This document shows positions 1-8,064 of a DNA stretch of 64,000 bases, one piece after another. The notes beneath the pieces were generated by a model, which did not search any database, had not been told where the DNA came from, and was given only the letters and a program-made list of their open reading frames with translations. Each line of letters starts with the position of its first letter. Within the stretch, counting starts at the first letter, position 1. Source of the DNA: Cryobacterium sp. PH31-O1 (GTDB taxonomy: Bacteria > Actinomycetota > Actinomycetes > Actinomycetales > Microbacteriaceae); NCBI RefSeq assembly GCF_030063455.1, contig NZ_JASITB010000007.1:1-64000 (forward strand). Reading direction: 5' to 3'. The position numbers and the translations under genes are program-made.

Positions 1-1
1 C

Positions 2-253
2 AACCTGAAGCACTTCAGCGACTGGAAAGCCATCGCCACCCCCGACGGCACCCTGCACTGGACCAGCCCCGCCGGCAAACACTACGCCACCGACCCCGCC
101 ACCCGCATGAGGCCCCCGCCTACAACACACCGACCCACCACCAGCCCAGAGCCGCCGGCCGCACCACCACCCGTGCCTAACCCGTGGGCCTCCGACTGGA
201 CCTCCGTCTGGCCCATCGATAACGCTGAGAACCCTGACCCCCAACCGTTCTAG
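2..253 (+). CDS. C-terminal end of a DUF222/HNH endonuclease-family protein (5' truncated by window edge)
   Basis: An open frame runs in from the left edge and stops with TAG at 251-253, giving 83 residues. It begins NLKHFSDWKAIATPDGTLHW and continues with a TSPAGKHY motif, then a long Pro/Thr-rich tail ending NPDPQPF. The 'DGT.HWTSPAG..Y' pattern followed by a low-complexity proline tail is typical of the end of the DUF222-plus-HNH proteins that are very numerous in actinobacteria. The HNH catalytic residues would lie upstream, outside the window, so activity cannot be judged. The family call is from memory of that pattern, and the exact paralogue cannot be named. Confidence 0.7.
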   Translation, partial: NLKHFSDWKAIATPDGTLHWTSPAGKHYATDPATRMRPPPTTHRPTTSPEPPAAPPPVPNPWASDWTSVWPIDNAENPDPQPF

Positions 254-285
254 GGGCCTTCTCGGCCGAGAGCAGAATCCTACTA

Positions 286-789
286 ATGAACAACGCCGGA
301 AACACCGTTAGCGGGACACTCCCGCTGAGTACCGCGCTGTTTGCGCATTATGTCGACGAGCACCCCGGTGTGCCACGGTCTTGCCGCAGATTGCTGCCGA
401 AGCGCGAGCTGGTCGACGGCTACCGTGCCGCCGGTGGCACCGGGCTGCTCTACTGCGAAGCTCCCCTCGCGTGGGCGCCCACCGAAGAGGCAGCCGTGAA
501 GGCCGCCCACACAACGAATGCGTGGTCGGTCACCGGCTGGAAGGTGATGGCTGAATTGCCAAACCTGGTGAATTTCGAGGCCGCGGCGGCCAGCGTGCGG
601 GAGGACGACATCCGTTCGCCGTACGCCTGTGGCCCCGACGTGGAGCGGCACCTTGAGGTGATCGGTCAGTTCACGGATGCGGGTTTCGACCACGTTGCCC
701 TCATGAATGCCGGCCCAGACCAGGACGGCTTCTTCGACTTCTTCGAGCGCACGCTTCGGTCCCGGCTGTTGTCGGCGGGCAGCCGATGA
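286..789 (+). pseudogene. C-terminal remnant of an F420-dependent LLM-class oxidoreductase
   Basis: From about residue 40 onward (ELVDGYRAAGG, then APLAWAPTEEAAVKAAH, then GPDQDGFFDFFE) the protein reads like the C-terminal half of LLM-class F420-dependent oxidoreductases of the F420-glucose-6-phosphate dehydrogenase-like group, which are normally about 320 residues. Only 167 codons remain, and the first 40 residues do not look like the family. The TIM-barrel N-terminus with most of the F420 pocket is missing. In the +1-shifted frame just upstream a short 'GLAAD' string resembles the family's preceding segment, so a frameshift as well as a deletion is possible. The 3' end overlaps the HAD gene by four bases (ATGA). 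It is probably non-functional, though a short protein could still be made. Confidence 0.7.
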
Positions 790-1448
790 CAGGCCGACGA
801 GCGGTGTTGTTCGACATCGACGGCACCCTGGTCGACTCGAACTATCTACGCGTCGATGCGTGGCACCGGGCGGTCCAAACGATGGGCGTCGACGTTGAAG
901 CGAGGCGCATCCACCGCTCCATCGGTCAGGATTCCGGCCAAATGCTCGACTCGCTCGTCGGTGACCGTGACGCTCACTGGGTGACCGAGGCGAAGCGACT
1001 GCATGCCCACAATTATTCATCGCTCGCCCCGCGACTGCGCGCGTTCCCGCACATCCACGAGCTGCTGAGCGTGCTCGCTGAACAGGGCCACATCGTCGTG
1101 CTCGCAACTTCGGCGCCGGAGGACGAACTGCGCATGCTGCTCGAGGTACTCGACTCAGCCGATGCCATTCATGCCACCACGAATTCTGACGACGTAGACG
1201 TGGCCAAACCTGACCACGACATCGTGCGGGTAGCGCTCGAACGCGCCGGGGTAGAGCCGACCGAGGCGATCTTCATCGGCGATTCGGTCTGGGACATGAT
1301 GGCGGCTTCCCGCGCTGGAGTGCAGCCGTTCGGAATGCCCTTAGGAGGCATTGCAGCCGAAATGCTCGTCGAAGCGGGCGCCGGTGCAGTTTTTGAGAAT
1401 CCCGCGGACCTTCTGGCCCGGCTCGCAGACCTCGGGCTCAGCGACTGA
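786..1448 (+). CDS. HAD-superfamily phosphatase (phosphoglycolate phosphatase-like)
   Basis: This 220-residue protein has all four HAD motifs: motif I FDIDGTLVDS (nucleophile D10, acid/base D12), motif II threonine/serine in VLATSAPED, motif III lysine K141 in AKPDHD, and motif IV GDSVWD (D166, D170). A helical cap lies between motifs I and II, as in subfamily I HADs such as Gph and beta-phosphoglucomutase. It should dephosphorylate a small phosphorylated metabolite in the cytosol, but the substrate cannot be read from the sequence. Its start overlaps the end of the LLM remnant by four bases, which suggests the two were once translationally coupled. Confidence 0.85.
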   Translation: MTGRRAVLFDIDGTLVDSNYLRVDAWHRAVQTMGVDVEARRIHRSIGQDSGQMLDSLVGDRDAHWVTEAKRLHAHNYSSLAPRLRAFPHIHELLSVLAEQGHIVVLATSAPEDELRMLLEVLDSADAIHATTNSDDVDVAKPDHDIVRVALERAGVEPTEAIFIGDSVWDMMAASRAGVQPFGMPLGGIAAEMLVEAGAGAVFENPADLLARLADLGLSD

Positions 1449-1759
1449 AACCAAATGAGCCATGTGCTGCAACCGGCGGCACTGCCTCAAGTTGCCTAAA
1501 TGTAAGGCATGAATAACATCGTTACCTTGAGCAGATTGAAGCCGCAATCCGCCGAGCGCATGTTCCTTCGAATCGTCGAACCCAGGGCGGATGTTGACAG
1601 CTTTTTCAGGGCGCCCCGCCACGACGATGCAGGCTCCCGACAAGAAAGAAGAGTTTGCATCGTGCCACTGACAACACAAATCCGGGCATAATCAGCATCA
1701 CTGCAGGGTTCGATACCCGCACGGCGATCGTTCTTGCCTGCAGGCGTATCGGGAGAACA
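1449..1759. other. Intergenic stretch without a convincing gene
   Basis: About 310 bases between the HAD gene and the thermonuclease. A small dyad (TGCCT at 1493-1497, AGGCA at 1505-1509) lies shortly after the HAD stop and may form a weak hairpin. A 60-codon frame at 1509-1691 has no family resemblance and no good ribosome-binding site. A TTGACA hexamer near 1586 could be a -35 box, but no matching -10 box is evident. Confidence 0.5.
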
Positions 1760-2866
1760 ATGTCATATGTATCGTCGAGCTTGAAAAACCGCGGCTGGTT
1801 GACTATCACGGCTTCCGTTGCGGCTGCAGCATTGTTGGTCATCGCGGGAATCACGTTTACCGCTGCGCCGGCCAATGCCGCCAAAGACGATCGCGCCGTC
1901 GTAATGCGCGTAATCGACGGCGATACCCTGGTGCTGAAAGCAGACTCAAAAGAGACACGGGTGCGCCTTCTGAACATTGACACCCCCGAAACAAAAGACC
2001 CGAACGAGCCGGTGGAATGTGGTGGCCCGGAAGCCTCGGCCTTTCTCACCGCGCTACTTCCCGTAGGGGCCAAGGTGACGCTGAAATATGACCGCGAGCG
2101 CCTCGACCGCTACGGACGCACGCTGGCCGCCGTCTATACCGCCAACGACAGGTTCGTCAGTGAGGAAATCGCTCGACAAGGCTACGGAATGGCGGTCACC
2201 TTTGGTGCTAATGACAAGAATTTTAAGACCGTGCAAGCCGCTCAAAAAGTCGCCCAAACCGAGTTTCGAGGGCTCTATTCAAAGACCACCGACTGCACCA
2301 TCCGCACCCAGGTCAAGGCCTTGAAGGCGGAGACGAACCAGCTTGCTGCGGTCAACAGTTCGGCCGCTCCGTCGAGTGAGGTGACAGCACTGGTCGCGCG
2401 CTCCGCCGCGCTCATAGCCGGCGTCGCTACGATTCAGCGCATGGCTGATCTGGATCAGCCCTCCATCGCGATGGCCATCCTGCTGGCGACACCGAAGATG
2501 GGCTACGCCAAGGGCCTGACGAACATGGACACGAAGGCACGGTTGGTGCACAAGAAACTGGCGGCCGCCGAGACGGCTGCGCTATCGCGAGAGGCCGCTG
2601 CGGCCGCCGCTGCCGCTGCACAGGCCGCCGCAGATGTTGAGGCCGCTCAGGCAGCTGCAGCAGCAGCACAGGCAACCGCTGCTGCGCAAGCGGCCGCCGA
2701 CGCCGCCGACGCCGCCGCGCGGGCTGCTGAGCAACAGCAGGTCGCTCCCAACGTTGCGCCCTCGGCTCCCAGCGTCGATACCTACACCGGATGCCGCGCC
2801 TACGGCAGCAACGGAACATCCGTCGATAACCAGGGTCGCCGATATACCAAGATCCCCTGCCCCTAA
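1760..2866 (+). CDS. Secreted thermonuclease (SNase-like) with Ala-rich linker and C-terminal Cys domain
   Basis: The start at 1760 is preceded by GGGAGA and gives 368 residues; the open frame extends further upstream without a better start. An N-terminal membrane-spanning or signal segment (about 12-40, ending APANA) is followed by the staphylococcal-nuclease fold. Its catalytic set is present: D53/D55 in IDGDT, R69, D74 and E77 in NIDTPETK, and R120 in DRYGR. It should degrade DNA and RNA outside the cell with calcium. Residues about 170-290 are helical. About 295-340 is an alanine-rich EAAAAA-type linker. The last 30 residues hold a two-cysteine domain (CRAYGSNG ... YTKIPCP) that recurs behind thermonucleases in related bacteria, possibly for wall attachment. 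It stands alone. Confidence 0.9.
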   Translation: MSYVSSSLKNRGWLTITASVAAAALLVIAGITFTAAPANAAKDDRAVVMRVIDGDTLVLKADSKETRVRLLNIDTPETKDPNEPVECGGPEASAFLTALLPVGAKVTLKYDRERLDRYGRTLAAVYTANDRFVSEEIARQGYGMAVTFGANDKNFKTVQAAQKVAQTEFRGLYSKTTDCTIRTQVKALKAETNQLAAVNSSAAPSSEVTALVARSAALIAGVATIQRMADLDQPSIAMAILLATPKMGYAKGLTNMDTKARLVHKKLAAAETAALSREAAAAAAAAAQAAADVEAAQAAAAAAQATAAAQAAADAADAAARAAEQQQVAPNVAPSAPSVDTYTGCRAYGSNGTSVDNQGRRYTKIPCP

Positions 2867-2880
2867 TCGACAAGTCGATT

Positions 2881-3160
2881 CGCCGTAAACCCGACATCGA
2901 CTACCTCGTGGTCGGCCCCGCGTCGTCTTCACCATTAACTCCAGACACCATGGCGGCAAGTAGATCTGGTTCGCCGAACGGTGCTTCCTGGTCAACGGCC
3001 AAAGGTACCCCTACCTTCGAAACTCCAAATTCGGGGCCACATCAAGATCCTTCAAGAGCGGATGCCTCTGCTCCTGTCCGCGCAGGTCGTTGAGGACTCG
3101 GCCGACCTGCTGGCACGAGCCTCAATCTCGAAGCCTGACCGCGGCGCCAGCTCGATCTTC
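2881..3160 (+). pseudogene. Decayed copy of a NERD-domain gene
   Basis: This stretch aligns base for base with the intact NERD gene downstream (3706-4521). 'GACATCGACTACCTCGT' at about 2893 matches 3957, 'CTACCTTCGAAACTCCA' at about 3011 matches 4078, and 'CGCAGG' near 3080 matches 4157. Three lesions are visible against the intact copy: loss of one base in the GPGGIF segment, an in-frame TAG where the intact gene has an AAG of the GKK motif, and a deletion of about seven bases after the TFEAT segment. The 5' third and the C-terminal transmembrane part are missing. It is therefore a diverged, dead paralogue, and the downstream end is approximate. Confidence 0.8.
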
Positions 3161-3235
3161 GTCGCGGCGTCTACTAGCGTGGTCAGACACGCTCGGGGCG
3201 ATTGATCTCTCTCCGTGACGAACGCGGAGGTCTCG

Positions 3236-3556
3236 ATGTCCACCCAGCAGACAACCCGCACCGCGAGGTCGCTCAGTTCCATCGCGCTCGGCATCGGCGT
3301 GGCCGCCGTTGTCGTGTTTGTGCTCGGATCGATCCTGCTGGCGCTGCTGCCCGGCAATCTTGTGGTGATCGGCGTCGTGACGGTGCTCTGCTATCTTCTG
3401 CCGATTGTCGGCATCGTCGTTGGCCACAACGCGTGCCGCCGCGAGGGCGCGCAGAAGTCCGCGAAGTTCGGGCTGATCCTGTCGTACATCGCCTTCGGTC
3501 TCGTCGTGATCCCGCTGCTGTTCGACATCGTCGTGCGGCTCACGCAGCTCGCCTGA
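3236..3556 (+). CDS. Small membrane protein of unknown function
   Basis: ATG at 3236 is preceded by GGAGG at a five-base spacing, so it is preferred over the GTG at 3215. The 106-residue protein has a short polar N-terminus (MSTQQTTRTARSL) and three hydrophobic segments at roughly 14-38, 42-62 and 80-100. A charged cytoplasmic loop (HNACRREGAQKSAKFG) lies between the second and third. The layout resembles DUF4190-type membrane proteins, but I cannot assign a family. It lies between the dead and the intact NERD copies, so it may have been carried along with the duplicated segment. Confidence 0.6.
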   Translation: MSTQQTTRTARSLSSIALGIGVAAVVVFVLGSILLALLPGNLVVIGVVTVLCYLLPIVGIVVGHNACRREGAQKSAKFGLILSYIAFGLVVIPLLFDIVVRLTQLA

Positions 3557-3705
3557 TCGACCGACTCTCGCGAGCGGATGCCGCTGCTCGGGTTTCCGCG
3601 CGCCCGTCGCGCTGATTGTGAAGCGCGTCGACAAATTGCACAACGCCGACCTCGTGCTCCAGGCCGGGATCTCCCGCTAGATTGGCACTAATCATCGGGG
3701 GATGC

Positions 3706-4521
3706 ATGACAACACAGCTACCGGGCATGCGTGACCAGATCGCCGCCCAATCGGTCATTGAAGAGTTGCTCCGCCAGCAACAGTCGATGCCACCGCGCAC
3801 GCGCTTCGCTCGGTTCTGGGGAATCAACCCGCTGGCCGCCGACAGCGTCGCCTGGTACCGCGGCGCCCAGGGCGAGATCGAGGTCGGCAGAATTCTCAGC
3901 CGGCTCCCGCCCGAGTGGCGAGCCTTCCATGCACTCCCCATCGGTAAAGCAGGCGCGGACATCGACCACCTCGTACTCGGCCCCGGCGGAATCTTCACCA
4001 TCAACACCAAACACCATCGCGGCAAGAAGATATGGGTCGCCGAACGGGTGTTCATGATCAACGGCCAAAAACAGCCCTACCTTCGAAACTCCACATTCGA
4101 GGCCACACGCGTCACGAAAATACTTCACGAGCGAATGCCGCAACTCCCGCCCGCGCAGGCCGTGATCGCGCTGGTCAGCCCCGCGTCGATCATGGTCAGG
4201 AAGAAGCCCGATGGCGTCAGCGTTCTGGATGCGATCAATTTGCGCCGGTGGCTTCTGAAGCGGCCACTGGAGCTCGACGAAGTCCAACTGGTAGAGCTCG
4301 CTGCCTTAGTAAATGCCCCCGCGACTTGGCCTGCACCCGCGTCGCCACCGAGTCCGAACCTGTCGGCACAATTCGCTGTGATCGACAGCGAAGTGAAAAC
4401 CGCGCGGGTCCGGCGCGTGACGTGGACCCTGCTCAGCTTCGCGACGGTGGCCACGCTTGCCGTCTTCGTCGGTTTGCCCCTCTACAACCGGTTGGTCCTA
4501 GGGCTCATTGGCGTACCGTGA
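3706..4521 (+). CDS. NERD-domain protein with C-terminal membrane anchor
   Basis: ATG at 3706 follows a GGGGGA ribosome-binding site. The longer frame from TTG 3682 lacks one. Of 271 residues, about 52-160 form a nuclease-related domain (NERD): AQGEIEVGRIL, then GADIDHLVLGPGGIFTINTK with D85/D87 and K102, the residues expected of a PD-(D/E)xK-like core. The tail at about 235-262 is a single hydrophobic helix, so the protein is probably membrane-anchored with the nuclease domain in the cytoplasm. NERD proteins are predicted DNA-processing nucleases; few have been tested. A decayed copy lies 600 bases upstream, and the Nudix/helicase pair begins 85 bases downstream on the same strand. Confidence 0.85.
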   Translation: MTTQLPGMRDQIAAQSVIEELLRQQQSMPPRTRFARFWGINPLAADSVAWYRGAQGEIEVGRILSRLPPEWRAFHALPIGKAGADIDHLVLGPGGIFTINTKHHRGKKIWVAERVFMINGQKQPYLRNSTFEATRVTKILHERMPQLPPAQAVIALVSPASIMVRKKPDGVSVLDAINLRRWLLKRPLELDEVQLVELAALVNAPATWPAPASPPSPNLSAQFAVIDSEVKTARVRRVTWTLLSFATVATLAVFVGLPLYNRLVLGLIGVP

Positions 4522-4605
4522 CGACTACGGGTGGCGTCGGGCGCCCTGGAATCGCGCTGGCTAAGCTGACGTTACGGATTGACAGCTAGGCATCGGAGTT
4601 CACCA

Positions 4606-5004
4606 GTGAAAAAGAGAATTAATGTTGTCGGCGCCGTGCTGACGCGCGGACAGACAATTCTCGCAGCACGTCGTAGTTCGAAAATGTCGCTGCCGGATAT
4701 GTGGGAGTTTCCCGGGGGAAAGATTGAGGCGAACGAAACGCCTGAGCAGGCTTTGCTCCGCGAACTCGACGAAGAGTTGCTCTGCTCGGCGGAGATCGGC
4801 GCGCTCGTCGAAACCACTGAGCATGAGTACGACTTTGGGATCGTTGTCCTAACGACCTACTACTGCTCTCTCATTGGCGAAGAGCCCCGGCTGACGGAAC
4901 ATTCAGAAATTCGGTGGGTTAAGGTCGCAGAGCTGGACCAGCTCGATTGGGCACCTGCTGATATTCCTGCCGTCGTGCGGGTAATGAAAGACTTTCGCGA
5001 GTGA
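4606..5004 (+). CDS. Nudix hydrolase, MutT-like (predicted NTP pyrophosphohydrolase)
   Basis: The GTG at 4606 with an upstream GGAG gives a 132-residue protein starting MKKRINVVGAVL. The Nudix box runs from G38 (GGKIEANETPEQ) to RELDEEL (R52, E53, E56, E57). The usual glycine after the EE pair is replaced by leucine. The sequence LPDMWEFPGGK is characteristic of the MutT/CTP-pyrophosphohydrolase branch that cleaves (d)NTPs to NMP and pyrophosphate. Its last four bases overlap the helicase gene (5001-5004), so the two are almost certainly co-translated. Its coupling to a helicase/nuclease suggests a role in a defence or repair complex rather than in housekeeping dNTP clean-up. That role is inferred. 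Confidence 0.85.
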   Translation: MKKRINVVGAVLTRGQTILAARRSSKMSLPDMWEFPGGKIEANETPEQALLRELDEELLCSAEIGALVETTEHEYDFGIVVLTTYYCSLIGEEPRLTEHSEIRWVKVAELDQLDWAPADIPAVVRVMKDFRE

Positions 5005-7910
5005 GCGCGACCAGCCGTCAACTTACGTTCGATAACAACTTTGGATTCTTAAACTCCCAGGTCAAAGCTGACCAGATCTACAACCCGACGCTTGTGTCGA
5101 ATTCCGACGGTAACACCATGCTTCGAACGATTCGTGAGGAACTTAAGCGCTCGCGTCGTTTCGTCTTCTCGGTCGCCTTTGTCTCGCCGAGCGCGATAGC
5201 CCTGCTCAAGCAGGCGATGATCGACTTTCGAGGTTCGGGTACGATCATCACCTCCACCTACTTGGGTTTCAACTCGCCTGCAGCCTTTCGCGAACTCCTC
5301 AATCTCGAGGGCATCAACGTTTTAGTGCATCCAGATTCCTCTGCTGGCTTTCATGCCAAGGGCTACATCTTTGAGCAGGAGTCGAGCACTACGGCGATCG
5401 TAGGCAGTTCAAACCTGACGGATCGCGCGCTCCTGAACAACCACGAGTGGAATCTACGCTTTTCCGCCCTCCCGGACGGGGACATAGTCCAGCAGCTCAA
5501 TCGAGCCGCGCAGGCTCACATCGATGCGTCCATTCCCCTCACTGAACACTGGATTGACGACTATGAGCTGACGTGGACGGCGCCCATACGCGAGTCTTCA
5601 CCCGGAATCGGCCTGATTGAGCCGGAAACTGGTTTGCCCCTCGATGGCGTGATTCAGCCCAACGCCATGCAGATCGAGGCGCTTGCTGAGATTGCGGCGC
5701 TGCGCGAGACCGGGGAAAAACGCGCGGTCGTCATTTCTGCAACCGGAACTGGAAAGACGATTCTCTCGGCGCTCGACGTGCGCGCTTACGCACCGAAACG
5801 GATGCTTTTCATAGTGCATCGAGAGCAGATCTTGGACCGCGCGATACACGAATTCAAGCGCGTACTTGAGGCCCCGGACGGCAATTTCGGCAAGTTTGTG
5901 GGAGCAAAGAGAGAGCTCGATCGTCGCTACGTGTTCGCCTCGATTCAGTCACTTTCGAGGCCCGAGAATCTTGCGGCGATTGAGCCAGATGCGTTTGACT
6001 ACGTTCTGATCGACGAAGTCCACCGAGCGGGCGCCGCGAGCTACAGAAGCGTAATTGACCATCTCAAGCCGGCCTTTCTGCTCGGAATGACAGCGACTCC
6101 CGAACGAAGCGACGATTTCAACGTCTTTGAGCTCTTTGATTTTAATGTGCCTTACGAAATTCGATTGCAGAAGGCGCTTGAAGCTGACATGCTGGCTCCG
6201 TTTCACTACTACGGAGTGACCGACTACGTCAAAGATGGTGAGGTCATTGACCAACTCGCCGAACTTGGTCGGCTCGTCGCCGCTGAGCGGGTCGACCACC
6301 TCCTGTCCTCGATCGAAAAGTACGGACACGCGGGTGCACCGGTACGAGGGCTAATCTTCTGCAGCAGAAACGATGAGGCGGCTGAGCTTTCTGCACTTCT
6401 CAATCAGCGCAAAGTCCACGGCCGACAGCTGCGAACCCGCGCGTTAAGTGGTTCCGACCCTGTCGATGAGCGCGAACTAGCAGTGCAAATGCTGGAGCGT
6501 GGCGAGCTCGACTACATAGCTACCGTCGACATTTTCAACGAAGGTATCGATATCCCGTCGGTCAATCAAGTCGTAATGCTCAGGCAAACACTCTCGAGCA
6601 TTGTATTCACCCAGCAGCTCGGTCGGGGACTCCGCAAGTCAGCGGGCAAGGACCACTTGGTGGTGATTGACTTCATTGGCAACTACGACAACAATTATCT
6701 AATCCCTATCGCGCTCTTTGGCGACAGCAGCCTAAACAAGGATTCGATCCGCAAAAAGATCATCGACGCGCAAGAGGCCGGCGCCATAGCCGGACTATCC
6801 AGCGTCAACTTTGATGCGATTGCGCGAGAGCGAATTTTCGCGTCACTTGCGCGTACGACTCTCGACAGTATGACGAATCTCAAGAAGTCCTTCCTTGAAC
6901 TGCAGAACCGCCTAGGCAGAGCCCCCCTACTAATTGACTTCGCGCGCTTCGACTTGGTTGATCCGACCGTCATCGCGATTAAGCAAAATAACTATTGGCG
7001 TTTCCTCAACAAAGTCGGTGCACGCGAAGCAATAGCCGACGAATATGAAGATGCCGTTCTCACGTTTCTGTCTGGAGAGCTACTCAACGGCAAGCGGCCC
7101 CATGAACTCCTACTCATCAAAGATCTTCTGTCGAACGAGGGCAGCCTGGAAGCGGCGACTTTCCAACATTCCCTCGCAGGAAGTCGTCTGGCGGCTGATC
7201 CCGCGACTCTCGCTTCTGTCCTCCGCGTGCTAGACCTCAGTTTCTACACCAAAGCGGAAGCCCTAAAATTCGGCGCGGTGCCGATCCTTAGCCTGAATCA
7301 CGGGCTTTACATTCTCAGCGAGCAATTCATTTCGACTTGGCGGAGGTCTTTGGTGTTCCAAGAGCACGTGAATGACGTCATAGAAACTGGTCTTTACTTA
7401 GCCCGACACCGCCACAGTTGGAGTGGAGGACTCGAAGTCGGTGAACGCTATTCACGCAAGGATGTTTGCCGCCTACTTAACTGGAAGTCGAATCAACAAA
7501 GCAACATTAACGGGTATAAAGCGGACATTTTTTCACAGACCTGCCCCATATTTGTCACCTATCAAAAAGGGGAGCATATCTCGGACACTACCAAGTATGA
7601 AGACGAGTTTGTCAACCGCTCGACTTTGAGCTGGTTCACGACAAGTAGGCGCACGCTCGCGAATGTCCAGGTGAAAGCGATTGTCGAGAATAAGATGCCC
7701 CTCCACCTTTTCGCAAAAAAAGATGATGCAGACGGGATCGACTTCTTTTACTTAGGAAAGGTGACATCACGAGATGCTCGGCAGACGAAGATGTCGGGAG
7801 GTTCTGGTCACGACATCGTGTCCATGACTTTGGGACTTGCGAATCCAATTGATTCCAGCCTTTTCGAGTACTTTGCTGCTCGCGCCTTGGGGGTTGTAGC
7901 TCGTGCTTGA
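5001..7910 (+). CDS. PLD-like nuclease / superfamily II helicase / DUF3427 fusion
   Basis: The protein has 969 residues with three parts. Residues 1-190 form a phospholipase-D-like nuclease domain with one HxK motif (H118-A-K120) and GSSN at 135-138. Residues about 215-610 are an SF2 helicase: Walker A SATGTGKT at 246-253, DEVH at 338-341, TAT at 364-366, and motif VI QQLGRGLR at 538-545. Residues about 620-969 match the DUF3427 region found behind such helicases. Start GTG 5001 overlaps the Nudix stop. The gene is visibly richer in A/T codons than its neighbours, consistent with horizontal transfer. Such PLD-helicases are known from defence islands, and a function against foreign DNA is likely but inferred. 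No methyltransferase or specificity subunit lies next to it. Confidence 0.9.
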   Translation: MSATSRQLTFDNNFGFLNSQVKADQIYNPTLVSNSDGNTMLRTIREELKRSRRFVFSVAFVSPSAIALLKQAMIDFRGSGTIITSTYLGFNSPAAFRELLNLEGINVLVHPDSSAGFHAKGYIFEQESSTTAIVGSSNLTDRALLNNHEWNLRFSALPDGDIVQQLNRAAQAHIDASIPLTEHWIDDYELTWTAPIRESSPGIGLIEPETGLPLDGVIQPNAMQIEALAEIAALRETGEKRAVVISATGTGKTILSALDVRAYAPKRMLFIVHREQILDRAIHEFKRVLEAPDGNFGKFVGAKRELDRRYVFASIQSLSRPENLAAIEPDAFDYVLIDEVHRAGAASYRSVIDHLKPAFLLGMTATPERSDDFNVFELFDFNVPYEIRLQKALEADMLAPFHYYGVTDYVKDGEVIDQLAELGRLVAAERVDHLLSSIEKYGHAGAPVRGLIFCSRNDEAAELSALLNQRKVHGRQLRTRALSGSDPVDERELAVQMLERGELDYIATVDIFNEGIDIPSVNQVVMLRQTLSSIVFTQQLGRGLRKSAGKDHLVVIDFIGNYDNNYLIPIALFGDSSLNKDSIRKKIIDAQEAGAIAGLSSVNFDAIARERIFASLARTTLDSMTNLKKSFLELQNRLGRAPLLIDFARFDLVDPTVIAIKQNNYWRFLNKVGAREAIADEYEDAVLTFLSGELLNGKRPHELLLIKDLLSNEGSLEAATFQHSLAGSRLAADPATLASVLRVLDLSFYTKAEALKFGAVPILSLNHGLYILSEQFISTWRRSLVFQEHVNDVIETGLYLARHRHSWSGGLEVGERYSRKDVCRLLNWKSNQQSNINGYKADIFSQTCPIFVTYQKGEHISDTTKYEDEFVNRSTLSWFTTSRRTLANVQVKAIVENKMPLHLFAKKDDADGIDFFYLGKVTSRDARQTKMSGGSGHDIVSMTLGLANPIDSSLFEYFAARALGVVARA

Positions 7911-7936
7911 CCTGTGCACCCCTTAGTAATATCGGT

Positions 7937-7963
7937 GCCGTTCACGCCGTTCACGCCGTTCAC
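7937..7963. repeat. Three tandem copies of a 9-bp unit
   Basis: GCCGTTCAC is repeated exactly three times at 7937-7945, 7946-7954 and 7955-7963, between the helicase stop and the next gene. It is a short slippage-type repeat. No function is apparent, though it lies in the only spacer available for a promoter of the exonuclease gene. Confidence 0.8.
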
Positions 7964-8064
7964 GCAGTACCGCCACAACCGTTGACACCCCTCGTCCACG
8001 GGCCGCGCCCGCGTCTACCGTCTCGGTACAGTCAAACGACCACCCCAATCAGTTCAGGAGCACC

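Noticed and set aside
4606-5004. Housekeeping MutT (8-oxo-dGTPase)
   Set aside because: The coupling to the PLD-helicase gene and the altered Nudix box make a dedicated role more likely. Simple mutT identity is not supported by context.
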